Source: Millisia brevis NBRC 105863
Lineage (GTDB): Bacteria > Actinomycetota > Actinomycetes > Mycobacteriales > Mycobacteriaceae
Assembly (NCBI RefSeq): GCF_001552615.1
Contig: NZ_BCRN01000004.1
Location: 310,001 to 374,000 of the forward strand
Direction of reading: 5' to 3'
Length of the DNA stretch: 64,000 nucleotides
Positions 54,901 to 62,545 of this stretch are shown here, piece after piece; within the stretch, counting starts at the first letter, position 1; each line of letters begins with the position of its first letter. A program made the position numbers and the translations under genes. The notes under the pieces were generated by a model. The model had not been told where the DNA came from. It saw nothing but the letters and a program-made list of their open reading frames with translations, and made no database searches.

Positions 54901-55396
54901 CGCCGTGGCGGGCGACGGTGTCGACGCCGAGCGGCTGCTCAAGAGTGTGCGGGATCGACTGCCCGACTACATGGTTCCCGAGTCGGTCGAGGTTCTCGAC
55001 CGGATGCCGATCACCCGCAACGGCAAGCTCGACCGGGCCGAGGTCACCCGGCTCCTCGAAGCCGGTGCGGGCACGGAGTCCGCCTTCGAGCCGCCCGCCG
55101 ATGCCGTCGAAGCCGCCCTCGCCTACCTGGTGGCGCAGCTGCTCGAGGTCGACCGCGTCGGTGTCGAATCCGACTTCTTCCAGATCGGTGGCAACTCGAT
55201 CACCGCCACCCTGGTCATCGCCAAGGTGCGCGGCCTGCTGCTGGTGCGCAACGTCGGCTTCGCCGACCTCTTCGATACCCGCACCGTGCGCAGCTTCGCG
55301 ACCCTCCTGGGTGAGCGCACGGACCCGGTTCGGTTGACCCGGGTGGCGAGAATGTTCCTCGAGGTCGCCGGCATCGAGGAACCTCTCGATCGCTGA
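51944..55396 (+). CDS. mbtB: MbtB/NbtE-like NRPS (ArCP-Cy-A-T)
   Basis: 1150 residues from ATG 51944, which has GGAG seven bases before it (ATG 51956, giving ATGA overlap, is the alternative). Aryl carrier with Ser47 in GMHSLAMM; cyclisation domain with DMIAADAQS (Asp238/Asp243, the DxxxxD motif of heterocyclisation domains); adenylation domain with intact LFTSGSTGEPKG (about 695), YRTGDLG, and ITRNGKLDR; carrier with Ser1085 in GGNSITA. It would condense salicylate with Ser, Thr or Cys and form the hydroxyphenyl-oxazoline or -thiazoline head of a mycobactin/nocobactin-type siderophore. No thioesterase follows. Specificity is not decided from the pocket residues. Confidence 0.92.
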   Translation: MDAGMNGTTTATVRTREDLRRLVADELDLSPEQIANDDDLLGRGMHSLAMMKFAGRLRKAGHRINYSKLALTPTIDEWAQLLDLGSETAEPAGVAPAAAEDAGDDGAEFALATMQHAYWIGRDAGQALGGVAAHLYVEFDGAGIDPERLRDAVRRLTERHEMLRVRIGDNGTQSIGDTAYPNTFTLIDLRRGADPETALADLRDRKSHQRMDIENGQVLDVTVTLLPDGRHRLHVDVDMIAADAQSYRRLLADLADAYVTEADLPEIGYSYRRYLADRAVSLDAAAADEDRLWWAERLDTLPEIPALPTVPEHERTDPNRSVRLHHLLTPERKRRLESAATAASTTPAAVVASLFAEAIAVRSASQRFLLNVPLFNREPLHSNVDDLVGDFTNSVLVDVDLTARRSIRDRAQAVQRAIHTASAHSAREGLDVLRDLGRHLGRPVTPSVVFTSGLNLGELFSERVTEVFGRPAWVISQGPQVDLDAQVAEVDGGILVNWDIRRDAFPAGVVEAMFGDFVRLIDGALADDADWDRLPAEADIPRPALNATDAAPAPRTLHDSFFERADRHPDAPAVLGVETVSFGELSRAARSVSAALRAVGVQDGDAVAVSLSRGSGQITAVLGVLAAGAHYVPIGVHQPAVRRDTILRAAGARVLIGESESDAPEGVRVLPIAEAITAEPLGAPVPVAPEAVAYVLFTSGSTGEPKGVEVSHRAAAATIDAIADRFDLTDRDRTIGLSALEFDLSVFDIFAPLALGGAVVTVADQIARDARAWSELIAATGVTVVNAAPGLIGMLAHSATPEELGAVRLVLTGGDRVDADLARRLRAAVPGLRFVGLGGATETAIHSTVHEVTDATDAALTQVPYGRPLAGVALRVVNERGEDCPDLVAGEIWIGGAGVADGYRGDPDRTADRFVIRDGIRWYRTGDLGRVLPGEIVDFIGRRDHQVKIRGYRVELGEVEAALQADDAVEAAVAAVIGTGSPRLLAAVAGDGVDAERLLKSVRDRLPDYMVPESVEVLDRMPITRNGKLDRAEVTRLLEAGAGTESAFEPPADAVEAALAYLVAQLLEVDRVGVESDFFQIGGNSITATLVIAKVRGLLLVRNVGFADLFDTRTVRSFATLLGERTDPVRLTRVARMFLEVAGIEEPLDR

Positions 55397-55418
55397 CCAT
55401 CGGCAGGACAGCCGGCGG

Positions 55419-55467
55419 CTTCAGTATGCATTCCGTAGGGTTAGGGCCTACGGAATGCATACTGAAG
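55419..55467. repeat. 21-bp perfect inverted repeat with 7-bp loop
   Basis: Arms 55419-55439 and 55447-55467, identical in inverted orientation (CTTCAGTATGCATTCCGTAG... on the left), spacer GTTAGGG. It lies 22 bp after the NRPS stop and 4 bp before the AbiEi-like pseudogene start. It could be the operator of that gene, as AbiEi proteins bind inverted repeats at their own promoter, and may also act as a terminator for the siderophore operon. Confidence 0.75.
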
Positions 55468-55470
55468 GGT

Positions 55471-56130
55471 GTGGGAGTGTACGGAACCCCGCTTCCTGCG
55501 GCGTTGGCGCAGGTTCCCCTCCGGACGCTGCGTGCGCGGGACGCGGCCTCCGTGTACGCCCACCCGCGCGCCGAGTTGGCCCGGCTGGCCGACCGAGGAG
55601 TTCTGCATCGGGTGGCCACCGGTTACTACGTCGTTGTGCCGCAGGATCGGGTCGGGCGACGATGGCTTCCGGGCCTGGAGGCTGCCGCGGCCGGAATCGC
55701 GTCGGCAATCTATGGGCCGGACGACGCCGTTCTGATGGGAATCAGCGCTGCTCGACTGCACGGAGCCATACCGCGTGCCCTGGCAACCGCCGTTGTGGCC
55801 GTGCCCGGACAACATCGCCCGATCGCGCTGTCGGACCGGCGGGCCATAGTCAGGTTCGTGCAGCGCGATACGAATCTTCTCGACGTCGAACGGGTGGAGA
55901 CACCGCTCGGCCCGGTTCTGGTGACCACACCCGAGTAGACCGTCCTGGACTTGGCGCGCAGACCGCTGTTGGGTGATGCCGAAGCGGATGTCCCCGCGGC
56001 GATCGCGACGCTGTACCGGCGGAGCGATCTCGACCGGATGGAGCAGTTGGCGCAGCCCCAACGACTGGTGTCGGCATTGAGGCGCGCCGAGCTGTGGGCC
56101 GGGGACGAGCGTGGGCTCAGCCCTGCTTGA
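55471..56130 (+). pseudogene. AbiEi-like antitoxin gene broken by one amber codon
   Basis: From GTG 55471 the frame encodes a protein like type IV AbiEi antitoxins (HPRAELARLADRGVLHRVATGYYVV winged-helix region; AVLMGISAARLHGAIPRAL; RDTNLLDVERVETPLGPVLVTTPE). At 55936-55938 TAG interrupts it exactly where family members continue with Gln; reading on in the same frame gives TVLDLARRPLLGDAEADVPAAIATLYRR and so on to TGA 56128-56130. One C-to-T change (CAG to TAG) explains it. No AbiEii toxin follows. The end overlaps the convergent SDR gene by 14 bp. Confidence 0.8.
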
Positions 56131-56902
56131 CCTGAAGCTTGCCGCGAATCAGCTTGTGCTGAGCGGCCTGTGCGACCGGTCGCACGGTGATCAGATCGAG
56201 GTCGACGTGCCAGGGCAGTTCGACGGAGTCGACGATCAGGCGAGCGATGTCGGCCGCGACGAGCGGGTGATCGACGTCGGCGTAGACGGCGTCGGCCTTG
56301 CTCTGGTCGCCACCGAAGCGGCCCAGCGAGAATTCCTCGGTGTGCACCATGCCCGGCGCGATCTCGACGACACGGATCGGCTCACCGGCCAGCTCGAGCC
56401 GCAGCACCTGCACCAGCATCGATTCGGCGGCCTTGGCGGCGTTGTAGCCGGCGCCACCCTCGTACGGTGTGCGGGCCGCGGTCGAAGTGACGGTGACGAT
56501 ATCCGCTCCGCCGGTCGAGTCCCGGTCGGCGACCGACTGCCGCAGCAGCGGGAGCAGGGCCGAGACGACGCGCTTCGTTCCGAGGACGTTGACCTCGAAC
56601 ATGCTGCGCCACGACTCGATCGATCCGGCCTCTACCGAGTCGACACCGATCGCGCCGCCGGCGTTGTTGATCAGCGTATGCACCGGCCCGGTCGCGGCCA
56701 GGTGGTCGCGCAGCTCGGCGACCGCCGCATCGTCGGTGATGTCGGCCACGAAGGTGTCCGCGCCGGTCCGCTCGGCAAGTTCCTTCAGGCGATCCGCTCG
56801 GCGCGCCACCGCGAGGACGTCCCACCCGCGATCCCGAAGAAGCTCCACCGTGGCCGCCCCGATTCCGGAGCTGGCGCCGGTCACCACCGCGCGTTGTGGC
56901 AT
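56117..56902 (-). CDS. short-chain dehydrogenase/reductase
   Basis: 261 residues; NAD(P) site VTGASSGIGAATVELL, NNAG in TLINNAGG, catalytic Ser in TVTSTAART and YxxxK in YNAAKAAE. Substrate unknown; the C-terminal DLDLITVRPVAQAAQHKLIRG is typical of classical SDRs with serine/3-hydroxy acid-type homologues (YdfG-like). Start ATG 56902. No neighbour gives a pathway. Confidence 0.92.
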   Translation of the reverse strand: MPQRAVVTGASSGIGAATVELLRDRGWDVLAVARRADRLKELAERTGADTFVADITDDAAVAELRDHLAATGPVHTLINNAGGAIGVDSVEAGSIESWRSMFEVNVLGTKRVVSALLPLLRQSVADRDSTGGADIVTVTSTAARTPYEGGAGYNAAKAAESMLVQVLRLELAGEPIRVVEIAPGMVHTEEFSLGRFGGDQSKADAVYADVDHPLVAADIARLIVDSVELPWHVDLDLITVRPVAQAAQHKLIRGKLQVKQG

Positions 56903-57147
56903 GTCGTCTCACCTTCCCGTCGCTTCGATCGGTACCAGCATGCCTCACCGATACCCCGACTGATCATCGTGCCATCGGGGTCACGTCGAGCGAGTCTTCC
57001 GGGGCGAGGCGTAGACCTCGGTTTCCGGGCCCGTGCGACGAGTATTTCGGTGGGAGCAGTCGAGTACATCGACAACCGTGGTGACGCGCCGGCACCGAGC
57101 CCGCCGTGCGCCTACACGTCCGTCTCTCGACGGACATACTGGTCACC

Positions 57148-57873
57148 ATGGGGAGTCCGTCTTGGGGCGCCGAGAATCTGATTCGCCAACCACCGGATCT
57201 CGGCTGGATAGACAGTCGGCTCTGCCGAGTTGATTCGCCGGTCGTTGGTTCGCTGCTACCGGACGGTTTCAGCTCCTTTACCCGCGTTCTACACCCGGCC
57301 GAGTGGAGGTCCCCCGGCACTTCGGAGGCAATCGACGGACGGTCGGTTTCCTGGGGGGACGTTGCGCGGACGTCTGGAGCAGTAGCCCACGCCGATATGC
57401 AGTGGCGCGCCATTAGCAACGGGCCGATTGACCGCAGAATCTGGACCGCCGGCCCACATCATGTCGGTACGGTGCCCGGCGCCGTTGTGTGCTCTGTTGC
57501 AGACATTCTCGTCCGTCATACTGAGACCCCCGGCGACTGTATGTATGCATTCTGGGAAGGTAATACTGCGCTTGATTCGATAAGAGATACGGTGCCCACC
57601 GTGGCCATCGGTGGGTACCGTTATTACCTTCTCGGCGGGGGCATCAATAAGGCGCCCGTCAGATTCCGCGGACTTCGTGCGAACTACTGGTGGCCCGCGG
57701 ACAAAGCGTGGATGGTGTCGTCCCACTTCGATTTCGACTCGACGTACGTGGGTTCTTCCAAGTGCTGTTCAGATGAACTGATCGTCTCCTCAGACCTGGA
57801 GTGCTGGGCTGTCGACCGACTCGCGAAGATCGGTAGCGACGCGGATACGCTCAACCGACCCGTGGCGGAGTAG
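57148..57873 (+). CDS. conserved hypothetical protein
   Basis: 241 residues from ATG 57148. It has the layout of an actinobacterial family of unknown function: LLPDGFSSFTRVLHPAEW, SVSWGDVART, MQWRAIS, ILVRHTETPGDCMYAFWEG, ANYWWPADKAWMVSSHFDFDSTYVGSS, and ending LAKIGSDADTLN. Trp- and Asp-rich, no signal peptide, no catalytic motif I know. Codons use more A/T at third positions than those of upstream genes, and the flanks are gene-poor, suggesting acquired or variable DNA. The 245 bp before it (56903-57147) hold no clear gene. Confidence 0.75.
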   Translation: MGSPSWGAENLIRQPPDLGWIDSRLCRVDSPVVGSLLPDGFSSFTRVLHPAEWRSPGTSEAIDGRSVSWGDVARTSGAVAHADMQWRAISNGPIDRRIWTAGPHHVGTVPGAVVCSVADILVRHTETPGDCMYAFWEGNTALDSIRDTVPTVAIGGYRYYLLGGGINKAPVRFRGLRANYWWPADKAWMVSSHFDFDSTYVGSSKCCSDELIVSSDLECWAVDRLAKIGSDADTLNRPVAE

Positions 57874-58517
57874 CAGCAAAGATCCACCCAGGGCAACACT
57901 GCCCGGCTGTCGTTCGCGCCGTACTGTCTGTCCCGCTCGCCCATGCCGTGGCGAATTGCTCGGGCCGAGGTCTATGTCCTACTTGGTGACGACCCGGCGC
58001 GGAGCGGGGTACGAGTAGGTGGCGAAGTTTCGCTACCACAGACGCATGATCGATGAATCACTGCGACCATGGCCCACCCGTGCCGGGCTCCTCCCGTCGG
58101 CCGCGCGCGGACACCGTTTGTCCGTGCGGCGCCGGACCCCCGCGGCGAAGTCGCCACTCGACGGCGAGCCGGCCCGGACCCCGCCGCCGGTTGCCCTTAT
58201 CACGCGCGGTAGCGGGGACACCATCGATCACCGGCACCGAGGACCGCCCGGATCAGCTTGCGCTGAGCGGCGGTACTGGAATTCCTCACCCGGATCGGGC
58301 GACCAGGTATACCCCAACGGCCCGTTGTCGGACCGGATCGTCGATGTCGCCTTGTGCTGCCCCGTGAACCGGTGAAACGTCGGGTCTACCGGGATCTAAC
58401 TACATCTTTGGATGTATCGGCCCGTGTACTTGGGTATCAGATTATTGCGGTCGGTGCGGAAAAGGAGTGCTATGGATTTCATAGCGACGTCAGCCCACCA
58501 GCGGAACGGAGTACGTT
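57874..58517. other. gap of about 640 bp without a convincing gene
   Basis: Open frames here are Arg/Pro-rich and do not look like proteins. On the minus strand, 58251-58271 matches the SDR gene segment 56147-56167 at 19 of 21 bases, in the codons for AAQxKLI, so a worn SDR tail may be present. The promoter of the 58.5-64 kb operon should be in the last 150 bp; 58395-58420 is locally AT-rich (ACTACATCTTTGGATGTAT). Confidence 0.5.
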
Positions 58518-59147
58518 ATGACAAAACTTCTCCATATCAATTCCTCACCTCGACCGCAGAGTCAGTCCGCAGCACTGGCTCAGGAATTTCTGGACGCATA
58601 TTCGGAAGCCAGTGGCGGAACTGTATCCGTAACTCGCCTGGACTTGTTCCTCGCCGGCCTGCCGAAATTCGATGCGCCCGGAGCGGAGGCCAAATATGCC
58701 GCATTCTCCGGAGATGATCCCGTTGACGAGGCGGCCGCGGCATGGGCGGCCGCGCGGGTAGAATTCGAGAGGTTCGCTGCAGCCGACGAATACCTGTTCA
58801 ATATTCCGATGTGGAATGCGGGTGTTCCGTACATCCTGAAGCAGTGGATCGATATCGTCACCCAACCCGGTTGGGCATTCGGGTTCGACCCGGTCGCCGG
58901 GTACAACGGTCTTCTCGAAGGCAAGCGGGCGGTCGTCATATATACCGCCGGCGTCTACAGCGTGGGCTGCCCCCCGGCATTCGGCTCGGATTTCCATTCC
59001 ACCTTCTTCAAGGACTGGCTCGAATTCGTGGGTATCACCGAGGTTGAGGAACTGCGCTATCAAGCCAACGTCATCTCGCAGAACTCGGCGGAGGAGTTCG
59101 AGTTGGCGGCCAAGGAGGCACAGAGGCTCGGACGGAGCCTCCGATGA
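58518..59147 (+). CDS. azoR: FMN-dependent NADH-azoreductase (AzoR family)
   Basis: 209 residues, flavodoxin-like AzoR family; reduces quinones or azo compounds with NADH. LLHINSSPRPQSQSAALAQEFL (FMN phosphate site), NIPMWNAGVPYILKQWIDIVTQPGWAFGF (flavin-ring site), and TAGVYSVGCPPAFGSDFHSTFFKDWLEFVGI. ATG 58518 follows GGAACGGAG. First recognisable gene of the operon; its stop overlaps the next ATG (ATGA). In cluster context it may reduce a quinone intermediate or protect from quinone stress. Confidence 0.9.
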   Translation: MTKLLHINSSPRPQSQSAALAQEFLDAYSEASGGTVSVTRLDLFLAGLPKFDAPGAEAKYAAFSGDDPVDEAAAAWAAARVEFERFAAADEYLFNIPMWNAGVPYILKQWIDIVTQPGWAFGFDPVAGYNGLLEGKRAVVIYTAGVYSVGCPPAFGSDFHSTFFKDWLEFVGITEVEELRYQANVISQNSAEEFELAAKEAQRLGRSLR

Positions 59148-59824
59148 CGGTGGCGCCCGGTGTGGACGAGGGCGTCACGCTGGGGAAACGGACCTTTGTC
59201 CGGATCGCACCCGAAGGGATTGCCCCGCCGTGGGAGGCCCTCGCCGCGTCTGCCCCCACACTCGGCAGCCAGATCGAGTTCGCTTTCGAACGCATCCTCA
59301 GTCGCCCCGACCTGGACGTGCGCACCCGCGAGCTCGTCACCATTTCGACTTTGGCAGCGCTCGGTGGAACCGAGGATCAGCTCTACTTCCACGTCCAGGC
59401 CGCCATGAATGTTGGGGTCACGGCAGCGGAAGTTGCGGAAACCTTCGCACACGTGTGCGTATACGTCGGAATCCCGCGCGCCATGAATGCCATGAAGGTG
59501 GCGCTCAAGGCGTTCGAGTCGGCCGATGCGGTGACCATGGAGGAACCACCGCGGAGTGTAGCCACACGATTTGCCGCGGCTCTCGAGGCTGGGCGGATGG
59601 ACGAGATAGCGCGCCTGGCGCCTGGGCGGGATGCCCCCTTGGCAGGCCGAACAGCGCAGCTGGAAGCGGTCGCTGGACAACGAATCAATAGCCTATCCAT
59701 GAGCGAGGACAACTCCAGCGCATACGTGGATATTTCAACCAGATCCGGATCCGATATCGTCGTGCGGATCGAAATATCGTCCGGAACTGTTGTGCGAATC
59801 GACGTTTACAACAATGGCTCGTAG
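59144..59824 (+). CDS. carboxymuconolactone decarboxylase family protein with C-terminal extension
   Basis: 226 residues. The N-terminal 125 residues are the CMD/AhpD-like helical domain: RTRELVTISTLAALGGTEDQLYFHVQAAMNVGVTAAEVAETFAHVCVYVGIPRAMNAM; the Cys pair of AhpD (CxxC) is absent, so peroxide chemistry is unlikely. The last 100 residues (ARLAPGRDAPLAGRTAQ to SDIVVRIEISSGTVVRIDVY) form an extra domain I cannot place. The overlap with azoR suggests joint function. Confidence 0.82.
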   Translation: MTVAPGVDEGVTLGKRTFVRIAPEGIAPPWEALAASAPTLGSQIEFAFERILSRPDLDVRTRELVTISTLAALGGTEDQLYFHVQAAMNVGVTAAEVAETFAHVCVYVGIPRAMNAMKVALKAFESADAVTMEEPPRSVATRFAAALEAGRMDEIARLAPGRDAPLAGRTAQLEAVAGQRINSLSMSEDNSSAYVDISTRSGSDIVVRIEISSGTVVRIDVYNNGS

Positions 59825-59882
59825 TTTCCTGGAGATCGCTTCGGGTTACGGCTACGGGCACCAAAACAAAGGGCAGAATCTT

Positions 59883-60809
59883 ATGCGTGCACTAGTTTCC
59901 AACGGGACCGGGAGCTCCGACGTACTGACAGTCGCCGAGCTGCCGATCCCCGAGCCTGGAGTCGGAGAGGTTCGCATCCGAGTCGCAGCGGCCCCGGTCA
60001 ACCCGGTTGACATCGCCTCGCGCTCGGGAGCATTGGGTACCGGAGGGCCGTTCAGCGGCACGTTCCGGCTGGGCTGGGATGTCGCCGGACGGGTTGACGC
60101 GGTCGGCGCGGCTGTCGAGGGCTATGCGGTGGGTGATCCCGTGATCGGGCTGTCCTTCTGGTTCGACGCATACAACGGCATGCAGGCCGAGTACGCCGTC
60201 CTACCGGTCTCCGCGATCGCGCCTGCACCCCGCGGCCTCTCGCTGATCCAGGCGTCGACGCTTCCGCTGAATGCCTCGACCGCCCTGCAGGCGGTGGAGC
60301 TCATGGGACTGGAGCCCGGACGAACTATCGGGATCATTGGAGCTGCCGGAGCGGTCGGCGGCTACGCGGCGCAACTGGCCCGGTCGAAAGGGCTGAAGGT
60401 CATCGGAATCGGCTCCGAGGCCGATCGAGAGTTCATCGGCGGGCTCGGAGCGACATTCATCGATCGCGAGGGTGATGTGGTCGCGGCGGTCCGCGACGAA
60501 ACGGGTTCGCTGCTGGACGGCGTCCTGGATACGGCGATCATCGGCCCGGCGGCACTGGATCTCGTCCGCGACGGCGGCACCCTGGTCACGCTGGTCGGTG
60601 CGGCGGCCCCGGACCCGGTTCGCGACATCGATGTCCGCGCCATCGCAGTGGAGGTCGACGCCGATCGGCTCGGTCGGCTCGCGGAGCTGGCCGGACGAGG
60701 CGAGCTGACCACCCGCGTGTCGACGACGTTTCCGTTGACCGCGGCGCATTGCGCCCACGACTACAGCCAGAAGCGCGGTCTTCGCGGTAGGACCGTGCTC
60801 GTTCCATAG
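59883..60809 (+). CDS. MDR-family (quinone oxidoreductase-like) dehydrogenase
   Basis: 308 residues from ATG 59883. Medium-chain dehydrogenase fold without zinc-site cysteines: VRIRVAAAPVNPVDIASRSG, GWDVAGRVDAVGAAVEGYAVGDPVIG, and NADPH motif GIIGAAGAVGGYAAQLARSKG. The absence of catalytic zinc ligands fits the quinone oxidoreductase/enoyl reductase branch. Separated by 58 bp from the previous gene and 36 bp from the next, so in the same run of genes. Confidence 0.9.
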   Translation: MRALVSNGTGSSDVLTVAELPIPEPGVGEVRIRVAAAPVNPVDIASRSGALGTGGPFSGTFRLGWDVAGRVDAVGAAVEGYAVGDPVIGLSFWFDAYNGMQAEYAVLPVSAIAPAPRGLSLIQASTLPLNASTALQAVELMGLEPGRTIGIIGAAGAVGGYAAQLARSKGLKVIGIGSEADREFIGGLGATFIDREGDVVAAVRDETGSLLDGVLDTAIIGPAALDLVRDGGTLVTLVGAAAPDPVRDIDVRAIAVEVDADRLGRLAELAGRGELTTRVSTTFPLTAAHCAHDYSQKRGLRGRTVLVP

Positions 60810-60845
60810 GGGATAGCCGCGCGCTATCCGGGAGAGGTGGCAATC

Positions 60846-61823
60846 ATGGAGATCTCGGCAGTCAGCATCGACTCGCTACTGGGTCCGTCATCGGAGCGAT
60901 TCTTCGGATCCGGGTATCGACGCGTCGAGTATGTGAAAGGGCCCGCCAGGGTTCTCCAACGATCAATTCTCAGCGACGTGTCGTGTTCTGTGAAGATTGT
61001 TCCTCCCACCAATTGGTCCACCAAGAAGGTGGGCGCGCAAGTACCGCACCTCAGCACTCTCGACGGAATCATCGTTGGTGCGATATTCACGGAGTGCTTG
61101 GTGCGGAATATGTTCGATATTTCTCCGGCCGACCTCGCTTCCTGTCGGATCGCTGGGATGAGCATCAAGGCGCCCAGGCGTCCCGTAGAGGACGATCTGG
61201 GCAACGTGCAGGTCCATACCAGGGTTACCGAGTGGCGGACCACGTCGGAGGATTCGGCGGAATTGGTGACCGAGACATCGGTGGGCGGGATGATGGTCTC
61301 CACTCGGGTGGAAATTCCATCCATTTCGGTCGAGCAGGCGCGAGGTCTGGTCGAACCACGACATGATGGTCTGTACGGCGAGCTGTTCCGTCGCCGCTTG
61401 ATAGATATCGGGAACGTCGAGTTGGCGGGAACGTCGGCCCACGCGGCAGCGCATGTCCACGAGGACCGAGAGTCCTTCGCCATGGTGGAGTCGCTGGATT
61501 CCAGAAGGGCCGACAAGCTCACGCTTGTTGATGCATTCGTGATCGGCCTGCAGCTCGGCCAGGCCATTCTGTATTCAATGGATGATATTCGACGCGAGGA
61601 GTCGAATACTCTGTGGATGCGAAGCGTCGAATTGCAGAGTTCGCGGGAGATGGAGGATGTCGATGAGGACATCGCTGCCCACGCGTCGATCGTAAATCCG
61701 CGGATCATTCGAAAGGGACAGCAAGTGTGGCGGGCGGGGACGATTTCGGCTTCGGTTGGAGGCATATCGTTCCGTTGCGCCGTCGCCCACCAGCTTCCCG
61801 TGAGTCAGGGGGTAAATCAATGA
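60846..61823 (+). CDS. probable AvrD-family protein
   Basis: 325 residues from ATG 60846, preceded by GAGAGG. The start, VSIDSLLGPSSERFFGSGYRRVEYV, and the segments STLDGIIVGAIFTECLV and KLTLVDAFVIGLQLGQAILYSMDDI, with SNTLWMR, resemble AvrD of Pseudomonas syringae, which directs formation of syringolide acyl-sugar lactones. Length fits (AvrD about 311). Repeated hydrophobic helix-strand units could be hotdog-like. The family call is from memory of the motif order, so moderate. Overlaps the next start (ATGA). Confidence 0.55.
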   Translation: MEISAVSIDSLLGPSSERFFGSGYRRVEYVKGPARVLQRSILSDVSCSVKIVPPTNWSTKKVGAQVPHLSTLDGIIVGAIFTECLVRNMFDISPADLASCRIAGMSIKAPRRPVEDDLGNVQVHTRVTEWRTTSEDSAELVTETSVGGMMVSTRVEIPSISVEQARGLVEPRHDGLYGELFRRRLIDIGNVELAGTSAHAAAHVHEDRESFAMVESLDSRRADKLTLVDAFVIGLQLGQAILYSMDDIRREESNTLWMRSVELQSSREMEDVDEDIAAHASIVNPRIIRKGQQVWRAGTISASVGGISFRCAVAHQLPVSQGVNQ

Positions 61824-62545
61824 ACGCGCCAAGAATCGGTATCACCGGAACCTATTCGTCGGGAAAGACTCTGACAGCCTTTGCTCTGTCGAATTTCACG
61901 GGTATCCCGCGCACCCAGGCCATGACGATGCGGGAGATTCTCCCGTTCGCCGCTCCGGGCAAGACGCTCGAGGAGTGCACGGCAGCGGAACTGCTCCAGA
62001 TGATTGTGGAGCGGCACTGCGATCGGGTGGTGCACGAGTATCGACTCCGCTCCGGATTCATTTCCGACGGGTGTTCCCTTCAGGAGTGGATCTACGGCTC
62101 CATACGTGTGTACGTGGGCATCAATCCGAACCAGTCCGCCGCTCTGGGGCCCGGTAAATCGGTGCCGGCGACCCCCGAACTGGAGTTCTTCGACGACGTG
62201 ATGAACCAGGTGGGTAAGGTGCTTCTCAGGCACGTGAAGAAGAGCTTCGACGTGTTTGTTCACCTTCGCAACGAGCTGCCGCTGGCGGAGGACGGTCACC
62301 GGCCGGTGAACGACAATTTTCGACGGATGTCGGACGAGAAGCTGCTCCGAACTCTCGACGAACTGAGCATTCCGTACCATGTCGTCTCGGGGAGCATCGA
62401 GGAACGCCTGGAGGCGATTGCCACCGTATTCGACCTGCCTCGAGTAATGACGGTGGAAGAAGCGGTCGTTCGTGCGAAGCAGCAGTACGCATCGCTGGAT
62501 ACCCGGGACGAGACGAGTCGGGCGGTGTCCGTCGATGCGGCGTGA
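61820..62545 (+). CDS. NadR/AAA-type P-loop ATPase or kinase
   Basis: 241 residues from ATG 61820. P-loop GITGTYSSGKT at residues about 7-17, the short sequence typical of AAA_28/NadR-kinase-like domains, followed by helical segments, a likely Walker B/catalytic acid in SFDVFVHLRNEL and a C-terminal helix with sensor-like YHVVSGSIEERLEAIA. Such kinases phosphorylate small sugars or nucleosides; the substrate is unknown. In an operon with KAS III and AvrD-like genes a carbohydrate or precursor kinase is a fair guess, no more. Confidence 0.7.
   Translation: MNAPRIGITGTYSSGKTLTAFALSNFTGIPRTQAMTMREILPFAAPGKTLEECTAAELLQMIVERHCDRVVHEYRLRSGFISDGCSLQEWIYGSIRVYVGINPNQSAALGPGKSVPATPELEFFDDVMNQVGKVLLRHVKKSFDVFVHLRNELPLAEDGHRPVNDNFRRMSDEKLLRTLDELSIPYHVVSGSIEERLEAIATVFDLPRVMTVEEAVVRAKQQYASLDTRDETSRAVSVDAA

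Noticed and set aside
58019-58375. 118-codon frame in the 57.9-58.5 kb gap
   Set aside because: Arg/Pro-rich, no domain; part is better read as a worn SDR tail on the other strand.
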